Shown here piece by piece: positions 22,629-33,959 of a DNA stretch of 64,000 nt. Source of the stretch: Hibiscus mutabilis (Eukaryota; Streptophyta; Magnoliopsida; Malvales; Malvaceae); assembly GCA_019671005.1 (NCBI GenBank), contig CM033732.1, positions 42,893,392 to 42,957,391 of the forward strand, read 5' to 3'. The stretch's first letter is position 1. Each line of letters begins with the position of its first letter. The translations under genes were made by a program, and so were the position numbers. Below the pieces are notes generated by a model. That model was not told the origin of the DNA. It made no database searches and saw nothing but the letters and a program-made list of their open reading frames with translations.

Positions 22629-24280
22629 TGATAATTGTGTAAAAGTACTATTTTTCCAACCCTTTTTACTCACATTATTGTTAGACTTAAGCTCGTTTTA
22701 GTTGCATTTATAGTCATTCATGCATAAGTTCGTAGTTTCCTAGTTTAATGTGCTTGGCCATGCATTTTATTACTTTTTGTAGAAAAAATACTGCTCTTTT
22801 GCTCGTTCGTGTGCAGGACAAAATGCCGAGCCAATTGTCGAAGTCTGTCATGGCATTGAAGGGATCAAAGCGATTAAGATCTCCAACCGCCCAATTCAAA
22901 TTCAAATACAAAGGATAAATCCCCAATTTTTATTTATTTATTAGCTACATTATCTCCTACATTTGAAATTCAAAACGGAAGCCCTATCTCCACCAAATTC
23001 TCATGCAAAAAACTCTCATCCACACCTATTTAAAGGGATCAAAACACATGAAGAGAGGAGAAGAAATTAGGGGAAATCGAATCGAGAGAGAGAGAGATCA
23101 AGGGGAAAGCTGATCGTGGAAGTGATTGGATTGAGGAGTTCATCTCCTCTCTTTTTTCTTAGTTTGTAATCGCACATCATCCACCATGATTGGGGAATTT
23201 TCCTTCGTATTTTTTTTCACCCAACCACGAACTAAATTAGATAGTTTGGGTTATTAGGTTTTGAGAGGATTTTGTATGGATGATTTGATTTCAGTTTAAT
23301 GTTAAATGCACAATGTTGATTCAATTCTTGTTCTTGCAAATTGAGTAGTTTAGAGATAAACACTTGAGTGAGAATCATTTGCTGAAACTCAAATCCCTAA
23401 ATCGGTGACATCACAAGGGAGAGCGAGATCAATGAAGGATTCATGAGAAGGAATAATTTTAATGAAGTGACAGGCATTGGAGGTTCCTTAACCGAGTTGA
23501 TTTCAAAACAGTACGAGAGTTGATGAAGATCAACGGACCGAATTGAATCTGGGTTTCCTAACATTGCGAGAGCTGAATGAAATCAATTTCCTCTTAAACC
23601 AAGTTTTTGGAAAGTGACAAATTGAAAGAGCTTGGTGATGGGGAGAATTTCAAGCGGCTAACAAGAGTTCAAGGAAAGACGGTGATCATTCTTGGTAAAG
23701 TAACGTGTGACAGACGTATCACCAAGTTTTGCGCAAGTGTCAGCCCTTCAAGTTAGAAATAACGTGAAGGCAGTGAAGAAAACTCTGCCAACATTAGAGA
23801 CACAATTGTCTTGCCACGACATTACACTTACCGCAACAATTAACTTGCCAGGGCAACCATTTGCTGAGAAGGGTCATACTCTGACTCAACCACTTGCGAT
23901 TGCATTTCACTGGTCACGGATAGTCCTAATTCCAACAAACTACTTGTCTGGGCAATTACTTGCCACGAAAATCTACTTGCCTCAGCATTTCACTTGCCTT
24001 CAGCATTTAACTTTCCAAAGCAACTCATCCGGCATACTCTAAATCCTAATAATCCAACCAACTCTCTCATTGATTAACTCATTTCCTTTATAATCTTTAG
24101 TTATTTGTTTTATTTTTCTATCACCATTTATCATCACAACTATTTTCTTATTTCAGTGCAAGGAGTTAAGAGTCCAAGTCCTTCATACCAGTCCTCGTAG
24201 AGACGACGCTCTATATTTATTACTTTATTACTTACGACATGTTCGCTTGCACATTTACGTAGCACTCAAAACACAAAACA
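22629..24280 (+). repeat. E3 5' LTR
   Basis: 1652 bp, starts TGATAATTGTG and ends ACACAAAACA. It pairs with 31498-33132. Scattered TTGCC/GGCAA words occur in the last third (for example 23845-23856). It holds no gene; the open stretch at 23707-24042 is LTR sequence. Confidence 0.92.
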
Positions 24281-24286
24281 AGTTTT

Positions 24287-24304
24287 TGGCGCCGTTTTTA
24301 GGGA
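24287..24304 (+). promoter_or_regulatory. E3 primer binding site, tRNA-Asp type
   Basis: TGGCGCCGTTTTTAGGGA, 6 nt after the LTR. The first 10 bases match the tRNA-Asp complementary site and the rest is mutated. Confidence 0.8.
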
Positions 24305-24406
24305 CTGGCAATTACGATTTTACCTTTAATTTCTTGTATTGTTTTTTTCTTTTTTATTTTGTTATTTGTTTCAAGTGGCTAACACCCTTTCGTTTTGTAT
24401 TTGTGT

Positions 24407-26230
24407 ATGACCAGGGCAAGACCAACAGTACAAGACTATCAACTTGAACCTAAGATTGAATGTGTACTCTATAAGAGAATAAGAGAACTACGCACAGCTA
24501 TGGCGGATCCAATTGCCAATGGCAATCAGAATGCCGCGGCAAGAGGCAATGTAGCCATAGCAGATCAACCAGGTCAAGTACGAAACATACCTATTCGAGA
24601 TCACTTACTCCTAGACCTTGATGATCTCAATCCAGGAATTGCTACTCCTGAGATTCAAGCCGCAAACTTTGAATTGAAGTCCGTAATGTTCAATATGCTA
24701 AATTCAATTGGGGAATTTGGCGGCTTAGCAAACGAAGATGCCAGGAAACATCTAAGATATTTCTTAGAGGTTTGCGATTCTTTCAAACAACAAGGAGTCC
24801 ATGAGGATGTCCTTAGACTTAAACTTTTTCCCTATTCACTGAGGGATAGGGCAAGAACATGGTTCAACAGTATATCACCAGGCACTCTAGAATCTTGGAC
24901 AAATCTATGCTGAAGTTTCCTTGTCAGGTACAATTCTACTAGCATGATAGATAAATTGCGTAATGATATTACTTCTTTCCATCAAGCAGATGACGAATCG
25001 GTGTATGAGTCTTGGGATCGTTGCAAAGAGCTTCTTTGCAACTGTCCCACGTATGGATTCTGAGAATGGACGCAAGTAGTGATGTTCTACAATGGAGTCA
25101 ACGCACCAACTAGAATGATGCTAGATGCCTCAACAAATGGAACACTCCTAGATAAATCACCAGAGAAAGCATTTGAGATTCTTGATAGACTTGCCAACAA
25201 TGACTATCAATTTTCAACCGCTAGGAGGGGACATGCAAGGTGATATGCCATGGCAATTGAGCTTGATTCAACTGATGCCATCTCAGCACAATTGGCCACA
25301 TTAACCAATATGGTTATGAATTTGCAGCGTCCCAACAACACACATGAGGTAAAGATAGTAGGTTCATCTTGTGATTTTTGTAATGATAACCATGATTCTT
25401 TTAAGTGTCCATAGAATCCAGAAAATAGTTTTTACGTTGGAGACTACAACAGAAACAACAATCCATATTCCAACACATATAATCTGGGATAAAAGCACCA
25501 TCCAAATTTCTCATGGAATAATCAGAATGGTTACAACAATACATCTCGATAGAATAATGAAGCATCAGGATTCCAACAGAACATGCCACGGAAACAGAAT
25601 CAATTATTGTAGCAACAATCAATAGCTAGTTCTTTGGAAATCACTATCTATACTTTTATGCTTAAAATTGAATCTTATATGGCTGAAACTAGCAATTTCA
25701 TGAAAAAGACCGACTCTTTTATGAACAAGACAGAAATTCAGATACATAGTCAAGAAGCAGCAATTAAGTCTTTAGAAACTTAGGTTGGACAGTTTACCCA
25801 AGCCCTAAGCACGAGGCCACAGGGAACCTTGCCCAACAATACTGAGGTTGCACGAGGTCTAGGCCATGAGCAGTGCAAAGTAATCACTACCAAAAGTGGA
25901 GCAAATATGGGTAAAAATCTTATCTAACCCGAGGAGGATGAGCATACGTTGAATGATAAAGAAGAGTCTTAAAAAGGGAATGCCACGACGATTCTATGTA
26001 CCGCGGTAAGTCTATCTATTACAGCCAATACAGTCGGGATGAGTAAAGACAAAGAGAACAAATCAGCACCACCATTTTCACAGAGGTTGAAGAAGTAGAA
26101 GAATGAGTACCAGTTTAAGAAGTTCCCTGACAATCTTAAACAAGTCCACATCAACTTACCACTGGTTGAGGCAATCGAGCAGATACCGAATTACGCCAAG
26201 TTCCTTAAAGAAATGGTATCTAAGCGTAAA
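24407..26230 (+). pseudogene. E3 gag, decayed
   Basis: Starts MTRARPTVQDY at 24407 and is open for 169 codons, covering the conserved gag region (LKLFPYSLRDRARTWFNS). An in-frame TGA at 24911-24913 follows, and many further stops occur downstream. The knuckle CDFCNDNHDSFKC (near 25370) keeps the C-x2-C-x3-H-x4-C pattern. A Gln/Asn-rich region, QCKVITTKSG (about 25875) and the pre-protease segment INLPLVEAIEQIPNYAKF (26150-26205) follow. Most changes look like single substitutions, so the frame is traceable almost throughout. Confidence 0.82.
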
Positions 26231-26243
26231 AGGTTGAACGAGT

Positions 26244-26810
26244 TTGAGACAGTTGCCTAGGAAAAAATGCATGGCTCTGTTACACAACCAATTGCCCTCT
26301 AAGCTTAAAGATCCAGGCAGTTTCACAATACCATGTTGCATTGACGAGCATTATATCGAAAAAGCTCTATGTGACCTTGGAGCAAGCATAGATCTTATGC
26401 CCAAATCTGTGTTTCAACGTTTAAGTATAGGCAAGGCGAGGCCCACCACAGTCATATTGCAGCTTGTCGATGGATCATATGTGCATCTCGAGGGAAAAAT
26501 TAAAGATATTCTGGTAAGAGTTGTTAAGTTTATTTTTTTCACTGATTTTATTGTTTTGGATTGTGAAGCAGATGAGTTTGCACCCATTATTCTTGGGATA
26601 GCATTCTTAGCAACAGGGAGGACTTTGATCGACGTTGAAAGAGAAGAACTCACCACGAGGGTGAATGAGCGGCAAGTCACACTCAGAGTGTTCAAAACGT
26701 TCAAGGATGTCGATGATCTAGAAGAATACCAAGCAATAGAAGTCATGAAAAAGTTCAACTTCGATGTAAAGGACTATTCCTCGGCAATTCACTTGCCAAA
26801 TCTAAAATAA
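26244..26810 (+). pseudogene. E3 aspartic protease
   Basis: Open for 188 codons: CDLGASIDLMPKSVF (about 26370-26415) with the DLGA active-site box, VILQLVDGSYVHLEGKIKDILV, and ILGIAFLATGRTLIDVE, where the family's GRPFLA box reads GIAFLA. The upstream edge is frameshifted relative to gag (near 26260). It would mature Gag-Pol. Confidence 0.8.
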
Positions 26811-26929
26811 AAGAGATAGAGGAGACTGAGCTAAACACTATAGAGCAACATGAAGAAATTGGGTTCTGAATCAACCATGTAAGTGTTTTGAATCACTTGA
26901 TTTTCCAAATACATAATTTAAACATAAGA

Positions 26930-28545
26930 AACCTTCCATCGAGCGACCCCCTATTTTAGAATTAAAACCTTTGTCAGAAAAATTAAAGTATGTTTATCTG
27001 GAAGAGAGCGATACCTTGCCTGTAATTATTTCTTCTAAGTTACAGCCTAAACAGAAACATAAATTGATTGATGTATTGATGATGTACAAAAAGGTAATAG
27101 GTTAGACAATAGCATATCTAAAGGGGATCAACCCAGCAGTATGCATACACAAGATCTTGTCAGAGGAGGGCCACAGTAACTCCATTAAAGCCCAAATGAG
27201 ACTTAACCCAGCCATGAAGCAAGTTGTGATGAAGGAAATCATAAAGTGGCTAGACGCTGGTATCATATACCCTATCTCTGACAGCTCCTAGGTAAGTCTG
27301 GTACAATGTGTTCCGAAAAAGGGATGTATGACTGTGGTAAGCAATGAAAACAATAAACTTATTCCTACTAAGACTATCACATGATGGAGAGTTTGCATGG
27401 ACTATCGTAAGTTAAATAATGCTACTAGAAAGATCATTTTCCTTTACCCTTTATTGATCAGATGCTCGACCGTCTTGAAAAAAAACCTTTTTATTGTTTT
27501 CTTGATAGATACTCAAGTTATAACCAGATTGCCATAGCTCCAGAAGACTAAGAGAAAACCACAATCACTTGCCCATTCGACATATACGCATTTAGGAGAA
27601 TGCCATTTAGACTTTGTAATGAACCAGCAATATTCCAGAGGTGTATGATGACAATTTTCTCATATATGGTGGAGGATTTCCTTGAAATTTTCATGGACAA
27701 CTTCTCAATTTTTGGGGACAGCTTTGATAATTGCCTTGGTAGTTTGGACAAAGTGTTGACACGATATGAAGAATCCAACCTAGTGTTAAACTGGAAGAAA
27801 TGCCATTTCATAGTGAATGAAGGCATCGTATTGGGTCACAAGATCTCGCATAAGGGCATATAAGTGGACAAGGCAAAAGTGGGCGTGATTGAAAAATTGA
27901 CGCTACCAAACTTAGTCAAAGGAATCAGAAGTTTCCTTGGGAATGCAAGTTTTTACAGAAGGTTCATTCATAATTTTTCTAAAATCTCTAAACCTCTGTG
28001 TAATTTGCTTGAACATGATAGAGCTTTCAAGTTCGATGAATCTTGTGCCACGACATTTGAGGAGCTAAAGCGGAAGCTTACCACGACACCTATAGTTGTT
28101 CCACCAGATTGGACTTTACCGTTCGAACTAATGTGACGCAAGTGACTACGCAGTGGGAGCTGTCTTAGGTCAACGAAAAGGTAAAACTTTCCATGTGATA
28201 TATTATGCTAGCAAAACACTTAACGGTGCTCAGTTGAACTACACCACTACGAAAATGGAATTGTTGGCAGTTATATTCGTATTTGAGAAATTTAGGCCTT
28301 ATCTGATCAGCACGAAGGTAATTGTTCGTACTGATCATTTGGCAATTAAGTACTTAATTTCTAAAAAGATGCTAAACCTCGTTTAATTCGATGGATTTTG
28401 CTTTTACAAGATTTTGATGTAGAAGTTAGGGGCAGGAAAGGAATAGAAAACCAGGTTACCAATCATTTATCCAGACTTGAAGGGAGCAACAAAAATGATG
28501 ACCACGTGAAGATTCATGACACGTTCCCAGATGAGCAGTTGTTAA
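26930..28545 (+). pseudogene. E3 reverse transcriptase and RNase H, decayed
   Basis: Recognisable blocks: PVIISSKLQP (27020), MKEIIKWLDAGIIYPISD (27230-27285), CMDYRKLNNATR (27396), MPFRLCNEPAIFQRCMM (27600) and the polymerase box FMDN at 27689-27700, where the second catalytic Asp is Asn. NWKKCHFIVNEGIVLGHKIS, the thumb, and RNase H (VGAVLGQRKGKTFHVIYYASKTLNGAQ near 28155; HLAIKYLISKK) follow. In-frame stops and indels occur near 27105, 27290, 27550, 27861 and 28134. RT cannot be active. Confidence 0.85.
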
Positions 28546-28560
28546 GATTAAAGCACTATA
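28541..28560 (+). other. Integrase deletion scar in E3
   Basis: The RNase H tail DTFPDEQLL (28520-28545) runs straight into RLKHY (28546-28562), which in E2 lies at the very end of integrase (17569 onwards). By comparison with E2, about 1.4 kb carrying linker and integrase is missing. Confidence 0.8.
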
Positions 28561-28619
28561 TGTTGAGAGAGACAAGCTCACAATCTCCTTGGGAGATGCA
28601 TGAAAATGCTATCGCTAAG

Positions 28620-29260
28620 GATTTTTCATTTTATTTTTTTAGTTATTTTTGGATTTTTGTTATTTTAATTTGTTTTGGGACTTTTATTAATTATTTTGGT
28701 TATTTAAATTTTCGGTTAGTTAGACTTTTGGTTTTAAATTTTAAATTTGTTATTTTCGGTTAGTTAGGTTGTTTACTATTTTTCAAATTTAAATTGTGTT
28801 ATTTCTTTTTGAATTTTAAATTTAAATATTTTCTCTTTTTATTTATCCATTCTTTTATTTTTATTTTATTTTATTTTAATCTTTTTCTTTTTTTAGGTCA
28901 AGAGTTTAAATTGGAGATGAATTGAAGAAGTGTCGGGAATTTTTTTTCAAGATAGATCAAGGGCCGATAGGTTATTGTAGGTTTAAATGCCTAATTTTTT
29001 TCAAACCCTAGAATTATTTCATCTATTTTTCTTCTACCCTAGCCGCACCACTCTTCCCCTTCCCATCATTGTATGCTTTTTCACCCATTGGTGAGACATC
29101 ATTCAACCTTTCCATCACTCGTCATTCACTTCACCATTATAACACCAACCTTCTATCTCTCCTATTCATTTACTCTCTCATATTCACTTCATCTTATTCC
29201 CATTTCATTTTCTCCATTCTTGAAATTTTGAGTTTTTATTTTATTTTTCTTCTTGAATCA
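28620..29260 (+). other. AT-rich spacer before the E3 third ORF
   Basis: Dominated by T-rich runs (ATTTTATTTTT and similar) with no supportable coding. It sits where Athila elements have the spacer between pol and the third ORF. A splice acceptor for a subgenomic RNA would be expected near its end, but I cannot point to one. Confidence 0.5.
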
Positions 29261-29277
29261 TAATCATGTTCATAAAC

Positions 29278-30740
29278 CTCAAAACCATGGATGAAATTTG
29301 TCCCTCGCGTATGCCACAACCATCATACCGTAAGTTCACCATGGAGGTCGTGCAAAAGCGGTTTGAAGAGAAGTTTGCAACAAGGCATGTTTGGGAGGAG
29401 CATGACTTTTGCCTATGACGTGCTACACCCAAGTTTTGGTCTTGAGGAGTCCATATATACCACGATCGAGAGTCATAAATGGCCAATATTATGTGAACAA
29501 CCGGCGGGAGTAAACGTCTCATGGGTAAGAGAATTTTACTCTCATATTTCTAGTCCAAATAACCCGGTCGTATTTGTACGTGGCAAGGCCATTCTTCTCG
29601 ACGCTACTACCATAAACGCCTATTATGGTTTGATTTTTAATGAAGATAAACATGCAAAGTTTGTGAAGAATATGACTCGCAAGAAGATGTACCAAGTTTT
29701 GAAGGATCTTACCTTGGAAGGAACGAAGTGGAACAAGGGAGAACTCAAGGGAACAGTAAAACCGCATTATGCTAAAACCTGAAGCTAAGTTGTAGATTAA
29801 TTTTATTAAGACTCTTTTAATGCCTACCACACACAACACCATTGTTTCGTTGTCTCGATTGTTATTGTTGCATTCTATTCTTCATAAGTGTGTTATCAAT
29901 GTTGGGCAAATAATTGTGAATAAAATTTATGCATGCAGTAATAAGGACGTATGAGCCTTATATTTTCCCAATTTAATATCTATTTTGTGTGAGAAAGAAA
30001 ACGTACCAATTAAGCCAACCGATGAACGACTGCTGAAGCAGAGTGGGGGGACAAAGGCACAGTACATGCGAGTAATGCAAGAAGGAATACCACAACTAAA
30101 ACCAATTGTCCCAGTTTCCCCGGCAAATGTACATGACACGACAAAAGACGTTGTACCAAAAGAGTTTACATCGACAAGTTCTCAAGGGGAGGTCGATCTA
30201 GTAATCCCTTTGTTAGAGAAGTTAGAACGCATGGAGGAGCGAGAGATGCAGCTCATGTGGTATATCAAGGATCAGGATGTTACACTAGCACAAATCATCT
30301 TGGAGAAGTACCCCAATGGCCAAGTACCATTCCTCGTGTTCCCTAAAGTGTTACTTACCACGGCAAGTGAGGTTGGCAAGTCTGGCCCAGCTGAGAAGGA
30401 AATTACCATGGCAACTGATGCAAAGGATAAAGGTAAAAAATCAGTAACTGATCCTATGCAAACTAAACCATTTGTTGATCTTGCAGATTCTGAAGACATC
30501 ACTTCCCCACCGTTGATGTCCCCATAATCGGATGAGCTACCACAGAAACCAACGAAGCGTAAAGCTTCACCACTTAAGGAAGCCGAAACGGTGGGTGAGT
30601 CAGAGAAGGAGGTAGAGGAGACTGAAGCTTTAACCCTTGCACCACCAGCAAGACAGCAACCAACATGCATTGGAAAGCGTGTTGAGCACATAGCCACCAG
30701 GAAACCACGAGCTAGAGGTGATAACCTCTCTTACTAGTAT
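29278..30740 (+). pseudogene. E3 third (env-position) ORF, putative plant transposon protein domain
   Basis: Begins near MDEICPSRMPQ. One frameshift near 29400-29420 separates the start from the conserved block at 29420-29640 (ESHKWPILCEQPAGVNVSWVREFYSH, NPVVFVRGK, TINAYYGL). This resembles the putative plant transposon protein domain (PF20167 type), often found downstream of pol in Athila-like elements. After another break near 29782 it continues (29985-30527) with a hydrophilic segment containing a Glu/Met-rich helix (LEKLERMEEREMQLM), and after a TAA with a basic tail (PTKRKASPLKE). No signal peptide or membrane span is evident, so a classical envelope role is unsupported. Confidence 0.65.
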
Positions 30741-30775
30741 TTGCATTCTCATTTTTGTTTTGTTTTTGTTTTCAT

Positions 30776-30815
30776 GCATTGACGACAATGCTTTCCTCGA
30801 GCTTGGGGGGATTGT
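30776..30815 (+). promoter_or_regulatory. Internal PPT-like module A of E3
   Basis: GCATTG-ACGA-CAATGC (30776-30791), then CGAGCTTGGGGGGATT. Same arrangement and position as in E1 and E2 although the surrounding sequence has diverged. Confidence 0.65.
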
Positions 30816-31089
30816 CTTGGTTGTTTCATGTTTAGTTGCACTTGCATTCATTTGTTTTTAGTTATTGTCACTTGCCATGATAGTTTGCTTGAATGAACTT
30901 GTTAATAGCCTACTATGATATATGATGACGATTTATTTGCCATGACATTAAGTTAAGAGAAATTTTGACTCTAGGCTTAGCATGGAAAGTTGCTTAGGAT
31001 TTCGTTATGATGCAGCTTTAATAAAAACTGTTGTGACTTGTTAATTTAGGAGAACCTGGTGAACCTTAGGTAAGTAAATATTAGAAAAA

Positions 31090-31222
31090 TGCTAGAGGTG
31101 CCCAACTGGCTCTAGCGGGGGAAAATATAAAAAACGAAGAATGAACCTTTGCTAGAGGTGCCTATCCGACTCCATTACACAAAAAAAGAAATGCTAGAGG
31201 TGTCTGAAACTGGCTCTAGTTA
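31090..31222 (+). repeat. Three CTAGAG hairpin units in the E3 3' UTR
   Basis: Units at 31091-31116 (core CCCAACTGG), 31151-31178 (decayed right arm) and 31193-31220. This cluster type is shared with E1 and E2. 31229-31240 is a TTGCCTCGGCAA word. Confidence 0.75.
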
Positions 31223-31459
31223 AATCACTTGCCTCGGCAAGTTAATAAAACTAAGGTTTTGCTTGGAACTCTTATGATTGACTTTTACATGACTACGCGC
31301 ACACTTCACTTGCATCATACTGAATTTTGAGTAATCTTTCTATATTTTGCCTAAAGTCACAAAGGTAATTAATGCTAGTTGCCCCGGTTCTGAGGATTAA
31401 AGTCAGGTACAACTTGTTTGTGTTTGGTAAATGCCTTGGTGGGTGATGGCTAGTTTTGC

Positions 31460-31497
31460 ATTGCTTGAGGACAAGAAATAGTTCGAGTTTTGGGGTC
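31460..31497 (+). promoter_or_regulatory. E3 polypurine tract with adjacent hairpin
   Basis: ATTGCTTG-AGGA-CAAGAAAT (one stem mismatch), then CGAGTTTTGGGGTC, directly before the LTR start at 31498. Confidence 0.8.
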
Positions 31498-33132
31498 TGA
31501 TAGGTGTGTAAAAGTCTTATTTTTCCTACCCTTTTTACTCACATTATTGTTAGAGTTAAGCTCATTTTAGTTGCATTTGTAGTCATTCATGCATAAGTTT
31601 GTAGTTTCCTAGTTCAATGTGCTTGGCCATGCATTTTATTACTTTTTGTAGAAAAAAATACTGCTCTTTTGCTCGTTTGTATGCAGGACGAATTGCTGAG
31701 CCAATTACCAAAGTCTGTCATGGCGTTGAAGGGATCAAAGCGGTTAGGATCTCCAACCTCCCAATTCAAATGCAAAGGATAAATCCCTAATTTTTATTTA
31801 TTTATCAACTACATTATCTCCCATATTTGAAATTCAAAATGGAAGCCCTATCTCCACCAAATTCTCACGCAACAAACTCTTATCTACACCTATTTAAAGG
31901 GATCGCAACACATGAAGAGAGGAGAGGAAATTGGGGGAAATCGGATCGAGAGAGATTAAGGGGAAAGTTGATCGTGGAAGTGATTGGATTGAGGAGTTCA
32001 TCTCCTCTCTTTTTTCTTAGTTTGTAATCGCACATCATCCATCATGATTGGGGAATTTTTCTTCGTATTTTCTTTCCACCCAACCAGGAACTAAATTAGA
32101 TGGTTTGGGTTATTAGGCTTTTGAGAGGATTTTGTATGGATGATTTGATTTCAGTTTAAGGTTAAATGCACAATGTTGATTCAATTCTTGTTCTTGCAAA
32201 TTGAGTAGTTTAGAGATAAACACTTGAGTGAGAATCATTTGTTGAAACTCAAATCCCTAAATCGGTGACAGCACAAGGGAAAGCGAGATCAATGAAAGAT
32301 TTTTGAGAATGAATAATTCTAAGGAAGTGACAGCCATTGGAGGTTCATCAACCGAGTTAATTTCCAAACATTACGAGGGTTGATAGAGATCAACGAACCG
32401 AATTGAATCTGGGTTTCCTAACATTGAGAGAGCTGAAGAAAATCAATTCCCTCTTGAACTAAGTTTTCTGAAAAGTGAAGGAACTTGGCGACGGGGAGAA
32501 TTTCAAGCGGCTAACAAGAGTTCAAGGAAAGACGGTGTTCATTCTTGATAAAGTAACATGTGACAGACGTATCACCAAGATTTGTGCAAGCGTCAGCCCT
32601 TCAAGTTAGAAATAACGTGAAGGCGGTGAAGAAAACTCTGTCGAACATTAGAGACACAATTGGCTTGCCACGACATCGTACTTGTCGCAACAATTAACTT
32701 GCCAGGGTAACCATTTGCCGAGAATGGTCATACTCCAACTCAACCACTTGCGATTGCATTTCACTGGTCATGGAGAGTCCTACTTCCAGCAAACTACTTG
32801 CCTGGGCAATTACCTGCCACATTAATCTACTTGTCTCATCATTTACTTGCCTCCGACATTCAACTTGCCAAAGCAACTCATTCGGCATACTCTCAATCCT
32901 AATAATCCAACCAACTCTCTCATTGATTACTTCATTTCCTTTAAAATCTTTAGTTATTTGTTTTATTTTTCTATCACCATCTATCATCACAACTATTCTC
33001 TTATTTCAGTGCAAGGAGTTAAGAGTCCAAGTCCTTTAGACCAGTCCCTGTGGAGAAGATACTCTATATTCATCACTTTATTACTTGCGAGGTGTTCGCT
33101 TGCACATTTGCGTACACTCAAAACACACAACA
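31498..33132 (+). repeat. E3 3' LTR
   Basis: 1635 bp, TGATAGGTGTG ... ACACACAACA, followed by the TTAAA duplication. Many substitutions against 22629-24280 show a moderately old insertion. Confidence 0.92.
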
Positions 33133-33137
33133 TTAAA
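33133..33137. repeat. E3 target-site duplication, right copy (TTAAA)
   Basis: Identical to 22624-22628. Confidence 0.85.
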
Positions 33138-33959
33138 CATCAAAATCATGATTAGAATCAATCAAGAACTCAGCAAAACAGTGCCTATATGAAAATCCAT
33201 CAATCTAATCAATTAAACCTTGATTTAACCAATTTTCCATAATTAAATCATCAAATCAAGTTATAAATCATTAAACAAGGATCAAATACTTGGGAATTTC
33301 AATATAGAACCATTCATTAGAGGATAATAATGAACCTTACCTCTAATGGGTGATTTCTCTCTCAATTGGATGTTCTAATCTTGAAAACAAAAAAATCCAA
33401 TGAGATTTTGAAAAACAAGATTGAAGAATCAATTAAGAAACAAGAATTTAAGAAATCAAGAGTGTTACCTAAGATTTTTGATGAAAAAATGAGTGTTTGG
33501 CTGAAGAACCTTGAGAGAAAAGTTTGTGAGAAAAAATTGCGTTAATTTTTTGTTTTTAAGAAAACAACTATCTTTTTGTTAATTATCCTTTTAATTACCC
33601 AATTAAAACTCTTTTAAAATAATCCTAAATGAGAAGAAAATCTGATATTAAAGTTTGGTAAAATAGCTCCTTAAAGATTCCAAGATTTGACCCTTTTTCA
33701 AAATAGTCACTAAAAACAGTTTTAAAACTTTACATTTTGGTCAGTGACCCCAAATGTCACTTTTCAAAACTTCCTTTTATAAAATTGATTTTACCAAAAT
33801 TATTCTCATATTAAATAATAATTTTAAGATATTTTTCCATATTTTTCTCACTTAAAAATATTTATTTCCATTTAATCCAGAAACTGACTCGAATCCTCTA
33901 ATCTGATCCATCGGACCGTTTAATCATTCTCATATTAAATATTTATTTTTGTCTCACTC
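33138..33959. other. Block D, right part: noncoding LTR-like sequence
   Basis: Continuation of the sequence interrupted at 22628. AT-rich with TTAAAATAAT-type runs and a phrase resembling transcription-linked LTR text (TTTTGGTCAGTGACCCC near 33735). No gene. It ends against LINE coding sequence at about 33960 without recognisable LTR termini, so D is truncated on this side. Confidence 0.4.

Larger units (their letters stand above)
22629..33132 (+). mobile_element. E3: Athila-type element without integrase, with env-position ORF
   Basis: 10.5 kb between matching LTRs and a perfect 5-bp duplication. The order is 5' LTR, tRNA-Asp-like primer site, gag, protease, RT, RNase H, then a direct jump to the last codons of integrase, an AT-rich spacer, a third ORF, structured 3' UTR, polypurine tract and 3' LTR. 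It is related to E1/E2 (same MTRARP gag start, same 3' UTR devices) but diverged. Integrase loss and an RT active-site change make it non-autonomous. Confidence 0.92.

Noticed and set aside
24395..24406. Start of E3 gag upstream at the first ATG of the open frame (24395)
   Set aside because: Homology with E1 gag begins at MTRARP, so the ATG at 24407 is preferred.
29278..30740. Viral-type envelope glycoprotein in E3
   Set aside because: No signal peptide, transmembrane span or cysteine pattern visible; the recognisable block is the plant transposon-protein domain.
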